Origin: Pelagimonas varians
GTDB taxonomy: Bacteria > Pseudomonadota > Alphaproteobacteria > Rhodobacterales > Rhodobacteraceae
Assembly: GCF_003208435.1 (NCBI RefSeq)
Contig: NZ_QKMF01000006.1
Span: forward strand, 186,001-250,000
Direction of reading: 5' to 3'
DNA length: 64,000 nucleotides
Position numbers and translations under genes: made by a program. Below, piece after piece: positions 52,274 to 61,795 of the stretch (positions are counted from its first letter, which is position 1; every line of letters starts with the position of its first letter). The notes under the pieces were generated by a model that made no database searches, was not told the DNA's origin, and worked only from the letters and a program-made list of their open reading frames with translations.

Positions 52274-53128
52274 ATGAGCGGAATTCCTCCTTATGCCACG
52301 ATGCCCCAACGGGTTTGGTATTATACATTTCGGGTGATTTGTGGCCTGATCTTTGCTTTCTTGATCACACCGGTCTTGATCGTGATTCCACTGAGTTTCA
52401 ACGCGCAGGATTTCTTTACCTTCACGCCGGAAATGCTGCGGTTTGATCCGGCGGGCTACAGCCTGAAGCACTACGAAGATTTCTTCACATCGGACGATTG
52501 GCAGTCCGCGCTTTGGAACTCGCTCAAGATCGCGCCTATGGCGACGATTTTGTCTGTCGGGTTCGGAACTTTGGCCGCGATCGGCCTGAGCCAACCACAT
52601 GTTCCGTTTCGGCGTGCGATCATGGCAATCTTGATTTCACCGATGATTGTACCGCTGATTATTTCGGCGGCGGGCATGTATTTCTTCTACAGCCGTATCG
52701 GTTTGCAAGGGACGTATCTGGGGGTTGTTCTGGCGCATGCTGCGCTGGGAATTCCCTTTGTGATCATTACAGTTACGGCGACGTTGGTGGGGTTTGACCG
52801 CTCTTTGACGCGGGCCGCGGCGAATATGGGCGCGGATCCTGTCACCACCTTTTTCAAGGTTCAGATGCCGTTGATTTTGCCCGGTGTGATTTCAGGCGGT
52901 TTGTTCGCCTTTATCACGTCGTTCGACGAAGTTGTGGTGGTTATTTTTGTTGGCTCTGCCAAGCAACAAACTCTGCCTTGGCAGATGTATATTGGCCTGC
53001 GCGAACAGATTAGCCCGACGATTTTGGCTGTTGCGACCATTCTTGTGGCGATCTCGATTTGTTTGCTGACAACGGTTGAATTGCTGCGCCGCCGGTCCGA
53101 GCGTTTGCGTGGGATGAGCCCGGGATAA
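52274..53128 (+). CDS. potC: ABC permease, PotC-like
   Basis: 284 residues with six hydrophobic segments. The EAA loop is LTRAAANMGADPVTTFFKVQMPLILPGV. It completes the importer made of ATPase, binding protein and two permeases. It starts 5 nt after the first permease gene. A terminator follows. Confidence 0.9.
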   Translation: MSGIPPYATMPQRVWYYTFRVICGLIFAFLITPVLIVIPLSFNAQDFFTFTPEMLRFDPAGYSLKHYEDFFTSDDWQSALWNSLKIAPMATILSVGFGTLAAIGLSQPHVPFRRAIMAILISPMIVPLIISAAGMYFFYSRIGLQGTYLGVVLAHAALGIPFVIITVTATLVGFDRSLTRAAANMGADPVTTFFKVQMPLILPGVISGGLFAFITSFDEVVVVIFVGSAKQQTLPWQMYIGLREQISPTILAVATILVAISICLLTTVELLRRRSERLRGMSPG

Positions 53129-53163
53129 TTCGCTCAATTCCGATCAAATTTTCTACAAATAGT

Positions 53164-53204
53164 AAGCCGCGGAACCTTGAATGGGTCTGCGGCTTTCATT
53201 TTTT
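53164..53204 (+). terminator. Terminator after the ABC operon
   Basis: AAGCCGC and GCGGCTT (53164-53170 with 53189-53195) enclose a loop with further partial pairing, then TCATTTTTT. Confidence 0.72.
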
Positions 53205-53256
53205 CTCAAGGCTTGGGGCGGATTGTTGACCGAAACCCGCGTCCGAGGAAATTCAA

Positions 53257-54501
53257 ATGACCGAACTCAACCCGCAATTCACAGCCGAAGCAAAAGCCAC
53301 GTCATCGGAGGCATTGTTTCAGGTGTCCGAATTGTTCTATTCGCGGACGGATGATCGCGGTGTCATTCAATCGGGGAACAACATTTTCCAGCGCGTCTCC
53401 GGTTTTGAGTGGGATGAATTGCTTGGTGCTCCGCACAAAATTGTGCGCAATCCCGACATGCCCAAAGGGCTGTTTGAATTTATGTGGGGTCAGCTGAAGG
53501 CTGGGCACACAGTTGGTGCGTATGTAAAGAATCGGCGCAAGGATGGACGGTTCTACTGGGTCTTTGCTCTGGTGTCCAAAACCAGCGATGGTTATATTTC
53601 GACGCGGATGAAGCCAAGCTCGGAGCTTTTGAAAACGATCACAGGCATTTATCAAGAGATGCTGGCCGAAGAACACAAAGGTATGTCGCCCAAGGCAAGT
53701 GCAGAGTTTATGCACAAAAAGCTGATCGGGCTTGGATACATGAATTATTCCGCATTTCAAGCCACGGCAATTGCCGCAGAATACGAAGCTCGGTCCCGAA
53801 ATCTTGGACGTCCATTGGACCAGTTGCAAAAACGCTTCACCGATATGTCGCGCGCGATTGAGCAGGTGCAAACCGAAACGACTGAAATGACCGAAGCGTT
53901 CAAAGCTATTCGGACGGTCCCGATGAATATGCGGATCATCGCGTCTCGGCTTGAAAACGCAGGTGGTCCAATCAGTGCCATTTCAGTGAACTACAGTCAA
54001 ATGCTTGAGGAAATGTCCGCTTGGGTATCGACGTTTGTAGATGGTGAGGCATGTGTTTTTGCCCGCATCCGAGAAGCCATTTTGCAAGGGCAGTTTTTGG
54101 GTTTTGCTATGGCGCTTGAGCAAGAAATGATTGAGCTGTTCAAAAGCCAAGGTGGAACCTACCCGGAGAACATTGATCTGGATGAAGAGGCCAAGAATTT
54201 GGATAGCATGCGGGCCAAGTACCTTGATCAAACAGGTGATGCGTTGAGTAGCGTTGAAAACGAAGCAAAACGGTTCGGCCGCAGTGTGTTGGACATGAAA
54301 CGTTATGTGACGGGGCTAAGTTCGACGCGGATGATGTGCAAAATCGAAAGTGCGTCTTTGTCCAACTCTGGCACTGCGCTGTCGGGTATCGTTGATCAAC
54401 TTGATGCGTGCCAAAATGAGATTGAGCAACGCTTGGCGCGGATTGTCGAATTGAATTCGGTCATCCAAGGCAACACCTCGATGTTGCGCTCGTTGATATA
54501 A
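53257..54501 (+). CDS. PAS-domain sensor with degenerate chemoreceptor-like C-terminus
   Basis: 414 residues. The N-terminal PAS domain (about 25-130) is Aer-like: FQRVSGFEWDELLGAPHKIVRNPDMPKGLFEF. The rest is helical. It has no membrane segment. The region VPMNMRIIASRLENAGGPIS (about 225-245) occupies the place of a chemoreceptor signalling tip, but the canonical tip sequence (NLLALNAAIEAARAGE) is not preserved. It might be a soluble sensor whose output is not CheA. No partner gene is adjacent. Confidence 0.8.
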   Translation: MTELNPQFTAEAKATSSEALFQVSELFYSRTDDRGVIQSGNNIFQRVSGFEWDELLGAPHKIVRNPDMPKGLFEFMWGQLKAGHTVGAYVKNRRKDGRFYWVFALVSKTSDGYISTRMKPSSELLKTITGIYQEMLAEEHKGMSPKASAEFMHKKLIGLGYMNYSAFQATAIAAEYEARSRNLGRPLDQLQKRFTDMSRAIEQVQTETTEMTEAFKAIRTVPMNMRIIASRLENAGGPISAISVNYSQMLEEMSAWVSTFVDGEACVFARIREAILQGQFLGFAMALEQEMIELFKSQGGTYPENIDLDEEAKNLDSMRAKYLDQTGDALSSVENEAKRFGRSVLDMKRYVTGLSSTRMMCKIESASLSNSGTALSGIVDQLDACQNEIEQRLARIVELNSVIQGNTSMLRSLI

Positions 54502-54514
54502 TCAAGCAGGCAAT

Positions 54515-54542
54515 AAAAAGGCAGGGAAACCCCTGCCTTTTT
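54515..54542. terminator. Bidirectional terminator between PAS gene and ilvE
   Basis: A 12-bp perfect stem (54515-54526 with 54531-54542) with an AAAC loop; A and T tracts are part of the stem ends and flanks, so it can serve both convergent genes. Confidence 0.85.
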
Positions 54543-54568
54543 AATCATCAGTCTATGTCGCTAGGTCG

Positions 54569-55441
54569 TCAGCTGCGAACCAGTTTTTCATAGCTAGCAA
54601 CGATATCTTTTGTCAGGTCGCCAACCTCAAACGTGTAGTCGCCAATTTGCCCTACGGGCGTAACTTCCGCCGCGGTGCCGGTTAGCCAGCACTGCTCAAA
54701 GCTTTCCAGCTCTTCGGGCATGATGTGACGTTCGTGAACCGTGACCTGCTTTTCCTTGAGCATCTTGATGACAGTTTGGCGGGTCAATCCGTTCAAGAAG
54801 ACATCTGCCTTGGGGGTATGCACCTCGCCGTCTTTCACAAAAAATATGTTGGCACCGGTTGCTTCGGCGACATAGCCGCGGAAATCCATGAACAATGCGT
54901 CGGAACAGCCTTTTGCCTCAGCCGCATGTTTGGAAATCGTGCAGATCATGTAAAGACCCGCAGCTTTTGCGTGCACCGGAATGGTTTCCGGGCTGGGCCG
55001 TTTCCACTTGGCGATATCCAGCTTTGCACCTTTGAATTTGGCGTCGCCATAATAGTTGCCCCATTCCCATGCCGCAATTGCAATGCGAACCGGATTGCGT
55101 GCAGACGCGACACCCATGTCTTCGCCTGCGCCGCGCCAGGCAACGGCCCGAACGTAAGCGTCGGTCAAACCATTGGCTGCCAAAACTTCGGCTTTTGCGG
55201 CTTCGATTTCATCCACCGAAAAGGGGATTTTGAAATCCAGCTCACCGGCTGAAAAATGCAAACGCTCTGAATGTTCGCGTGATAGGAAGATTTTTCCGTT
55301 GTACGCGCGCTCTCCTTCAAAGACCGAGCTGGCATAGTGCAAGCCATGGGTCAGGATATGGACGTTGGCCGCACGCCAGTCCACCAGCTGGCCATCCAGC
55401 CAGATTTTACCATCACGGTCGTCATATGCTCCATCAGCCAT
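54569..55441 (-). CDS. ilvE: Branched-chain amino acid aminotransferase
   Basis: 290 residues from ATG 55441 (AGGAGAG upstream); the frame reads on to 56116 through the opposite gene and is not used. Fold type IV: PLP lysine K159 in PVHAKAAGLY, the same number as in E. coli IlvE. HILTHGLHYASSVFEGERAY and GYVAEATGANIFFV are family signatures. It makes Leu, Ile and Val from their keto acids. Confidence 0.93.
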   Translation of the reverse strand: MADGAYDDRDGKIWLDGQLVDWRAANVHILTHGLHYASSVFEGERAYNGKIFLSREHSERLHFSAGELDFKIPFSVDEIEAAKAEVLAANGLTDAYVRAVAWRGAGEDMGVASARNPVRIAIAAWEWGNYYGDAKFKGAKLDIAKWKRPSPETIPVHAKAAGLYMICTISKHAAEAKGCSDALFMDFRGYVAEATGANIFFVKDGEVHTPKADVFLNGLTRQTVIKMLKEKQVTVHERHIMPEELESFEQCWLTGTAAEVTPVGQIGDYTFEVGDLTKDIVASYEKLVRS

Positions 55442-55597
55442 CGCGTCTCTCCTAGCGATCAAATTTACGAAAATTGCGCAATCCGCGTCCGTTTCGGACA
55501 TAAAGTTGCTCAAAAACTGAGATTTGCTACCAGTTCCACCTTGGAATGTCAACAAGGCTGACTTAAACTGAATGCGAATGGCAGCTGTGAGGCCCAA

Positions 55598-56101
55598 ATG
55601 ACAGATCCCCAAGGTAGCAGCGGCGAGACGCTGCTTTTTTTGACTGACGAGCAACTTCGGCAAGGGGCCGAGGCAATGTTCTTTGCTTATCGCGGGTTTA
55701 CTGCTGATCCCGACCGGATTTTGGCAGGGCTTAGTTATGGCCGTGCACATCACCGGGCGCTGCACTTTATTCACGCGGCCCCCGGCACGACGGTGAATAA
55801 TCTGCTCAATACACTTGGGGTGACGAAGCAATCTTTGAACCGTGTTTTGCGGACAATGGTGGAAGATGGATTGGTCGAAAGCCGAGTCGGCCGCAACGAC
55901 CGCCGCGAACGTCACTTGCATCTCACAGAAGCCGGGGACACGCTGGAACGTCAATTGTCCAATGCCCAACGCGCCCGAATGCGCGCTGCCTACAAGCAAG
56001 CAGGCCCCGAAGCCGTGGCAGGTTTTAGAAAAGTCCTCGAGTCGATGATGGACCCGGAGATGCGCAGGCAGTATCAACGCCTCAGGGAGGGCCGCGGATG
56101 A
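55598..56101 (+). CDS. petP: MarR-family regulator, PetP-like
   Basis: 167 residues. Winged helix (about 65-125): VNNLLNTLGVTKQSLNRVLRTMVEDGLVESR and the wing RNDRRERHLHLT. It overlaps the downstream response-regulator gene by 4 nt. This MarR + OmpR pair is the petP-petR arrangement known upstream of the cytochrome bc1 genes in Rhodobacter capsulatus; the bc1 genes are not nearby here. Confidence 0.85.
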   Translation: MTDPQGSSGETLLFLTDEQLRQGAEAMFFAYRGFTADPDRILAGLSYGRAHHRALHFIHAAPGTTVNNLLNTLGVTKQSLNRVLRTMVEDGLVESRVGRNDRRERHLHLTEAGDTLERQLSNAQRARMRAAYKQAGPEAVAGFRKVLESMMDPEMRRQYQRLREGRG

Positions 56102-56799
56102 GCGAACCTGATGCACATTTATTGATTGTTGACGACGACGAGCGGATTCGCACGTTGCTGCAAAAGTTCTTGATCCGAAATGGCTTTTTGGTCAGCGCAG
56201 CCCGAGACGCCGCGCATGCGAGAAGAATTTTGGCGGGGTTGGACTTTGATTTGATTGTTTTGGACGTGATGATGCCAGGCGAAGACGGCGTCAGCCTGAC
56301 ACGCGGCATTCGTGAAACGTCGGGAACGCCAATTTTGCTGTTAACGGCGCGCGCCGAAACCGATGACCGGATCAAAGGATTGGAAGCGGGCGCGGATGAC
56401 TATCTCGCCAAACCGTTTGAGCCCAAAGAACTGCTTTTGCGGATCAATGCGATTTTGCGCCGGATGCCGGACGCTGGGACGGACGATGCGGCCCCCAAAT
56501 TGCTCACACTCGGGGATATCCGGTACGATATTGACAGAGGCGAGATGTGGCGAGGCGAAGAGTTGATCCGCCTGACCGCCACTGAAAGCCAATTGATGCG
56601 GATTTTCTCGGGCCGTCCGGGCGAACCGGTCAGCCGGTCTGATCTGGTCGAAGAGTTGGGCCGCGACAAGGGGCAAGCGCAAGAACGCGCCGTTGATGTT
56701 CAAATCACCCGACTGCGCCGCAAATTGGAATCCGATCCCAAACAACCACGCTATCTGCAAACTGTGCGCGGTGCGGGATATATGTTGGCACCGGACTGA
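56098..56799 (+). CDS. petR: OmpR-family response regulator, PetR-like
   Basis: 233 residues. Receiver domain with D56 as phospho-acceptor and TARAE...LAKPF; winged helix with RLTATESQLMRIFSG and RAVDVQITRLRRKLE. Co-translated with the MarR gene through ATGA overlap. No histidine kinase is next to it. In R. capsulatus PetR is an essential response regulator; the assignment here rests on pair architecture. Confidence 0.87.
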   Translation: MSEPDAHLLIVDDDERIRTLLQKFLIRNGFLVSAARDAAHARRILAGLDFDLIVLDVMMPGEDGVSLTRGIRETSGTPILLLTARAETDDRIKGLEAGADDYLAKPFEPKELLLRINAILRRMPDAGTDDAAPKLLTLGDIRYDIDRGEMWRGEELIRLTATESQLMRIFSGRPGEPVSRSDLVEELGRDKGQAQERAVDVQITRLRRKLESDPKQPRYLQTVRGAGYMLAPD

Positions 56800-56837
56800 T
56801 CCGGGCCGACTCACTTTTTCATTGCATAGGACGCTAA

Positions 56838-57764
56838 ATGACGACTGCATTGATTAGCCATGCCGATTGTCTGGATCATGTCACTCCGGAGGGGCACCCG
56901 GAGCAAGTTGCCCGTCTGGAACATGTCTTGCATGCCTTAGCCAGCTTGGATCTCCGGCGTGTGTCGGCCCCCTTGGCAGAGGATGAGCCCATCTTGCGGG
57001 TGCATCCGCAGGCGCATCTGGACAGGATCAAATCGGCAGTTCCCAAGTCTGGACAACACCAGCTTGATGCGGACACGTGGCTGTCGCCCGGCTCGGTCAC
57101 GGCGGCCTATCGTGCCGCAGGCGCGGTGGTGAAGGCGGTCGATATGGTGCTTTCCGGTGAAGTGCAGAACGCGTTTTGCGCCATTCGCCCGCCAGGACAT
57201 CATGCAGAAACGCAAACGCCGATGGGCTTTTGTTTGTTTGGAAACGCGGCTGTGGCGGCGAAACATGCGCTGGACCATCATGGGCTAAGCCGTGTGGCTG
57301 TGGTTGATTTCGATGTTCATCACGGCAATGGCACACAAGATTTGCTATGGGACGATGAACGTGCGCTGGTGGTTACCAGCCAGCAAATGCCCTTGTGGCC
57401 CGGAACCGGAGACAAAAGCGAGCGGGGCAAACATGGTCAGATTATCAACATCCCATTGCCACCAGAAAGCACCGGCGCAGAGATGTGGGCGGCTTACGAG
57501 GCCCGGGTTTTTCCGAAACTGCGGGATTTTGAACCTGAACTCTTGATCATTTCGGCGGGGTTTGATGCGCATCAGGATGATCCATTGGCACAGCTGAACT
57601 GGACCACAGATGATTTTCGCAAGCTGACTGCAAAGCTCTGCCAAATTGCTGCGGAAACCTGCGGCGGGCGCGTGGTCTCGACTCTGGAAGGTGGGTATGA
57701 TTTGCAAGCGCTCGCGGTGTCGACTAAGGCGCATGTTGAAGAACTTTTGGAGGCGGGCAAATGA
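56838..57764 (+). CDS. Histone deacetylase-like amidohydrolase
   Basis: 308 residues. The HDAC fold signatures are RPPGHHAETQTPMGFC (catalytic His pair), VAVVDFDVHHGNGTQD (zinc ligands) and ISAGFDAHQDDPL; LEGGYD closes the site. In bacteria these enzymes act on acetylpolyamines, acetoin-related or other acetylated small molecules; the substrate here is unknown. Overlaps xseB by 4 nt. Confidence 0.92.
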   Translation: MTTALISHADCLDHVTPEGHPEQVARLEHVLHALASLDLRRVSAPLAEDEPILRVHPQAHLDRIKSAVPKSGQHQLDADTWLSPGSVTAAYRAAGAVVKAVDMVLSGEVQNAFCAIRPPGHHAETQTPMGFCLFGNAAVAAKHALDHHGLSRVAVVDFDVHHGNGTQDLLWDDERALVVTSQQMPLWPGTGDKSERGKHGQIINIPLPPESTGAEMWAAYEARVFPKLRDFEPELLIISAGFDAHQDDPLAQLNWTTDDFRKLTAKLCQIAAETCGGRVVSTLEGGYDLQALAVSTKAHVEELLEAGK

Positions 57765-58006
57765 GCGAAACAACACCCATCGAAGCGATGACATTCGAAC
57801 AGGCAATGGCCGAGTTGGAACAGGTTGTGGGTCAGCTGGAACGCGGAGATGTGGCGTTAGAAGCGTCGATCGACTTGTATGACCGAGGCGCAAAACTGCG
57901 CGCCCATTGCGAAGCCAAGTTGAAAGACGCCGAAGAAAAAGTGGCTGCAATCACGTTGGATGGCGACGGAAATCCGGCTGGAACCAAACCGCTGGATGCT
58001 GGCTAA
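57761..58006 (+). CDS. xseB: Exodeoxyribonuclease VII small subunit
   Basis: 81 residues; MTFEQAMAELEQVVGQLERGDVALEASIDLYDRG is the XseB signature, cited here in part as its core EQAMAELEQVVGQLERG. It is the small subunit of the single-strand exonuclease VII. It overlaps the HDAC-like gene (ATGA) and is 6 nt before ispA, the usual order in Rhodobacteraceae. Confidence 0.95.
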   Translation: MSETTPIEAMTFEQAMAELEQVVGQLERGDVALEASIDLYDRGAKLRAHCEAKLKDAEEKVAAITLDGDGNPAGTKPLDAG

Positions 58007-58012
58007 GTCTAT

Positions 58013-58885
58013 ATGAGTTCTGAAACTTTCAAAGACACGCTGACGCAAAATCGCGTGCTTGTTGACGCTCGCATATCGCGGTCGGTTAAGGCAGGTGCCG
58101 GCCCCATCCGGCAAGCGATGTCCTACGCTGCTGTTGGTGGTAAGGGGCTGCGTGGATTTTTGGTTGTGCAAGGGGCGCATCTGCACGGGATTTCCCAACC
58201 CGCGGCGATTGATGTTGCTGCGGCTATCGAATGCTTGCACACCTATAGTCTGGTTCACGACGATCTGCCGTGCATGGATGACGACGCGATGCGGCGCGGT
58301 TTGCCGACCGTTCATGTGAAATGGGATGAAGCGACGGCCGTTTTGGCTGGTGACGCTCTTCAGGCTTTGGCGTTTGAATTGGTGGCAGGGGCTGAATGCG
58401 CTGATCCCGCTAAAGTTGATCTTGTGCTTAGCTTGTCTCAAGCTGCGGGCATAGCCGGTATGGTTGGTGGTCAGGCACTTGATATTGCGGCGGAAACTGC
58501 CCCCGCCCCCCTGAGTTTACAAGAAATTATTGACCTGCAAGCGGGAAAAACCGGAGCGCTGATTACGTGGTCCGCCTGCGCTGGTGCCCGCATGGCAGGC
58601 GCTGATATTGGTGCGCTCAAAGCCTACGGAGACGCTCTTGGACTGGCCTTTCAAATCTGGGATGATGTTCTGGATGTCGAAGGTGATGCCGAAACCATGG
58701 GCAAGGCTGTCGGCAAAGATGCTGGGCGCGGCAAGGCGACTTTTGTCTCGCATCTTGGTCTGGACGGGGCGAAACGCCGCGCAAATGAACTGGTGTCCGG
58801 GGCCTGTGATGCGCTATCTGTTTACGGTGAAAGTGCCGATTGCTTGCGAGACGCGGCGCGTTTCGTTATCTCGCGACGTAGCTGA
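58013..58885 (+). CDS. ispA: Farnesyl diphosphate synthase-type polyprenyl synthetase
   Basis: 290 residues. The two aspartate-rich motifs are DDLPCMDDD (about 82-90) and DDVLDVEGD (about 220-228), and GKGLRGFLV precedes them. It joins IPP and DMAPP into geranyl/farnesyl diphosphate. Followed by dxs 17 nt later, so isoprenoid precursor and chain synthesis are in one operon with xseB. Confidence 0.94.
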   Translation: MSSETFKDTLTQNRVLVDARISRSVKAGAGPIRQAMSYAAVGGKGLRGFLVVQGAHLHGISQPAAIDVAAAIECLHTYSLVHDDLPCMDDDAMRRGLPTVHVKWDEATAVLAGDALQALAFELVAGAECADPAKVDLVLSLSQAAGIAGMVGGQALDIAAETAPAPLSLQEIIDLQAGKTGALITWSACAGARMAGADIGALKAYGDALGLAFQIWDDVLDVEGDAETMGKAVGKDAGRGKATFVSHLGLDGAKRRANELVSGACDALSVYGESADCLRDAARFVISRRS

Positions 58886-58902
58886 CTGCCCCGGAGAACC
58901 CC

Positions 58903-60828
58903 ATGTCGTATAGGCCAGAAACCCCTCTTTTAGACCGCGTGCAATCGCCCGCCGATCTGAAGCTGTTCTCCGATGCCGAATTGACGCGACTTGCGCAGGA
59001 ATTGCGTGCCGAAACGATTTCGACGGTTTCTCAAACAGGCGGTCATTTGGGCGCGGGCCTTGGGGTGGTGGAGCTTACTGTTGCACTGCATGCCGTGTTC
59101 GACACGCCGCAGGACAAGATCATTTGGGATGTATCCCATCAGTGTTACCCGCATAAAATCCTGACAGGGCGCCGTGAACGCATGGGCACAATCCGTCAAC
59201 AAGATGGGATTTCCGGGTTCACCAAGCGATCCGAAAGCCCTTACGACCCATTTGGTGCGGCGCATAGCTCGACCTCGATCAGTGCGGCTTTGGGATTCAA
59301 GGTTGCAGCTGATTTGGGTGGCCATAGTCCGACGGGCCATGGCGACGCGATTGCAGTGATTGGCGACGGCGCGATGACTGGCGGTATGGCGTTTGAGGCG
59401 ATGAACAATGCCGGTCATCTGAAAAAGCGTATGTTTGTGGTGCTCAACGACAATGAAATGTCGATTGGCCAACCCACTGGCGCGTTGTCCTCTTACCTCA
59501 ACCGCTTGTATACCGAAGCGCCATTGCAAGATTTCAAAGCCGCTGCAAAAGGGGCTGTGAGCCTGCTGCCCGAACCCTTCCGCGAAGGGGCAAAGCGCGC
59601 AAAAGAGATGCTTAAGGGCATGGCACTGGGTGGAACCTTGTTTGAAGAACTGGGGTTTAGCTATGTCGGTCCGATTGATGGCCACGATATGGACCAGCTG
59701 CTGCCGATTTTGCGGACCTTGCACGACCGCGCCACCGGGCCCATTTTGCTGCATGTGGTGACCAAAAAGGGCAAGGGCTATGCCCACGCTGAACATGCAC
59801 CGGACAAAGGCCACGCCCGTGCAAAATTCGATGTGGTGTCGGGCAAGCAGCACAAGGCCCCTTCAAACGCGCCCAGCTACACCAAAGTTTTTGCCGAACA
59901 ACTGATCAAGCAAGCAGCCGATGATCCGCGTATCTGCGCGATCACGGCGGCAATGCCGGACGGAACCGGACTTGACCTGTTTGCGGAACGCTATCCCAGC
60001 CGGTGTTTTGATGTCGGTATTGCCGAACAACACGGCGTAACGTTTTGTGCTGCCTTGGCCGCAGGCGGGATGAAACCCTTTTGCGCAATGTATTCGACCT
60101 TTTTGCAGCGCGGCTACGATCAGGTTGTACATGACGTGGCAATTCAACGTCTGCCTGTCCGGTTTGCGATAGATCGCGCCGGCTTGGTCGGAGCTGATGG
60201 TGCGACACACGCAGGTTCATATGACGTGGCCTATCTGGCCAACCTACCGGGATTTGTGGTCATGGCCGCAGCAGACGAAGCCGAGCTGTGCCATATGATC
60301 GCCACCGCCGCCGTGCATGACGATGGCCCGATTGCCTTTCGTTATCCACGCGGAGAAGGTGAGGGCGTCGAGATGCCCGAACGTGGCGAGGTGTTGGAAA
60401 TCGGCAAGGGCCGAATGATCCGCGAAGGCGCGCGTGTTGCTCTGCTCAGCTTTGGAACCCGTCTTGGCGAGACGCTAAAAGCCTGTGAAGCGCTTGAAGC
60501 GCGGGGTATCAAACCGACTGTGGCCGATGCCCGTTTTGCCAAACCTCTGGACCGGGGAATGATCTTGCAATTGGCCCGCGAGCACGAGGCCTTGATCACC
60601 ATAGAAGAGGGTGCAGTCGGAGGCTTTGGCAGCCATGTCGCGCAGCTTTTGGCAGATGAAGGAGTGTTTGATCGCGGTTTGAAATACCGGTCTATGGTTT
60701 TGCCTGATGTGTTTATCGACCAAGCCAGCCCAAAGGCGATGTATGATGTTGCTGCGATGAATGCACAGCACATTGAAGCAAAAGTGCTCGATGTGCTCGG
60801 GGTTCAGGTGCTGGACCAGCGCGCGTAA
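58903..60828 (+). CDS. dxs: 1-deoxy-D-xylulose-5-phosphate synthase
   Basis: 641 residues, standard. Thiamine diphosphate enzyme with [14 protein letters not shown] (about 80), [19 protein letters not shown] (about 150, TPP/Mg motif), the pyrimidine-domain Glu in [12 protein letters not shown] (about 370) and a transketolase C-terminal domain. First committed step of the MEP isoprenoid pathway. GGAG precedes ATG 58903. Confidence 0.97.
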   Translation: MSYRPETPLLDRVQSPADLKLFSDAELTRLAQELRAETISTVSQTGGHLGAGLGVVELTVALHAVFDTPQDKIIWDVSHQCYPHKILTGRRERMGTIRQQDGISGFTKRSESPYDPFGAAHSSTSISAALGFKVAADLGGHSPTGHGDAIAVIGDGAMTGGMAFEAMNNAGHLKKRMFVVLNDNEMSIGQPTGALSSYLNRLYTEAPLQDFKAAAKGAVSLLPEPFREGAKRAKEMLKGMALGGTLFEELGFSYVGPIDGHDMDQLLPILRTLHDRATGPILLHVVTKKGKGYAHAEHAPDKGHARAKFDVVSGKQHKAPSNAPSYTKVFAEQLIKQAADDPRICAITAAMPDGTGLDLFAERYPSRCFDVGIAEQHGVTFCAALAAGGMKPFCAMYSTFLQRGYDQVVHDVAIQRLPVRFAIDRAGLVGADGATHAGSYDVAYLANLPGFVVMAAADEAELCHMIATAAVHDDGPIAFRYPRGEGEGVEMPERGEVLEIGKGRMIREGARVALLSFGTRLGETLKACEALEARGIKPTVADARFAKPLDRGMILQLAREHEALITIEEGAVGGFGSHVAQLLADEGVFDRGLKYRSMVLPDVFIDQASPKAMYDVAAMNAQHIEAKVLDVLGVQVLDQRA

Positions 60829-60829
60829 C

Positions 60830-61687
60830 TTAAGCAGTTTCGGCCTTTAGCAAGGCGTCCAAACCGGTTTTGTAGTCTGGATAAATCAGTTTGATCCCAA
60901 GCTCATCTTTGATGCGGGTGTTCGAAACTTTCTTGTTCTCAGCGTAGAAACTGCGCGCCATGGGGGACAGTTTGGCTGTTTCGAATTCTACCTCGGGTGG
61001 CAATTCTACATCCAGCAACTGGGCGGCATAGGCGATCACGTCTTGCGGTGGGGCCGGAACATCGTCGCAGACATTGTAGACCGCGCCAGAGGATGGAGCG
61101 GCGATCGACGCCGCGAGGATTTGGGCGATGTCATCGACATGAATGCGTGAAAACACTTGCCCCGTTTTGATAATCCGCTGGGCTGTGCCCGCGCGGACTT
61201 TGGCAAACGGACCGCGCCCGGGTCCATAGATGCCAGCGAGCCGGAAAATATGCAAAGGCAGATTGGGGATAGTTTGCCATGCGGTTTCAGCCGCGACTCT
61301 TATTTCACCGCGATGTGTCGACGGTGTCAGCGGGGCCGTTTCATCCACCCATGCGCCATCGTGGTCTCCGTAAACGCCAGTGGTTGAAAGATAGCCAACC
61401 CAGTCGAGCGCCGCGGCACGCGCCATGATCTGCGGGCCAATTGCGTTCAACGTTGGATCACCGTCATCATTCGCGCCAGCCGAAATCAAAAGATGACTGG
61501 CTTGGGTCAGGGCTTTGGCCAGTGCTTCAGGTTCCCATAATACCGGCTCTACGCCTTGTGCACGCAAAGAATCAGTTTTGGCTTCGTCGCGGATTGTGCC
61601 GATCACACGCCAGCCTTGCGGGATCATGCGGCGGGCAAGGGCGCTGGCTGTGTAGCCGTGGCCCAAGGAAAAAAGTGTTTTGGTCAT
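60830..61687 (-). CDS. NAD(P)-binding SDR/epimerase-like protein
   Basis: 285 residues from ATG 61687; a longer frame exists but has no support. Rossmann start LFSLGHGYTASALARRM (GxGxxA variant), a YLSTTGVYGDHDG active-site-like Tyr/Thr segment, and FRLAGIYGPGRGPF. It resembles the YeeZ-like SDR family. Function unknown. The gene ends 1 nt after the dxs stop on the opposite strand. Confidence 0.85.
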   Translation of the reverse strand: MTKTLFSLGHGYTASALARRMIPQGWRVIGTIRDEAKTDSLRAQGVEPVLWEPEALAKALTQASHLLISAGANDDGDPTLNAIGPQIMARAAALDWVGYLSTTGVYGDHDGAWVDETAPLTPSTHRGEIRVAAETAWQTIPNLPLHIFRLAGIYGPGRGPFAKVRAGTAQRIIKTGQVFSRIHVDDIAQILAASIAAPSSGAVYNVCDDVPAPPQDVIAYAAQLLDVELPPEVEFETAKLSPMARSFYAENKKVSNTRIKDELGIKLIYPDYKTGLDALLKAETA

Positions 61688-61723
61688 TGTACATAGGTGG
61701 CGCGAAAGAGATTTCGTTGCAAG

Positions 61724-61761
61724 TGTTACAAAAAACTCTTTCAGAATGAGTTTTCGTAACA
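61724..61761. promoter_or_regulatory. Inverted repeat upstream of paaA
   Basis: GTTAC...AAAACTC at 61725-61738 and GAGTTTT...GTAAC at 61748-61760 form an inverted repeat with a one-base bulge. It lies about 35-70 nt before paaA and could be the operator of the paa regulator; no regulator gene is in the window. Confidence 0.5.
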
Positions 61762-61795
61762 TATGTTTGATCCGAGGCTTTTGGAGGAGAGGCGC

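Noticed and set aside
54569-56116. A 515-residue reading of ilvE extended through the petP region
   Set aside because: ATG 55441 has a good RBS and matches the family start; the extension runs antisense through petP.
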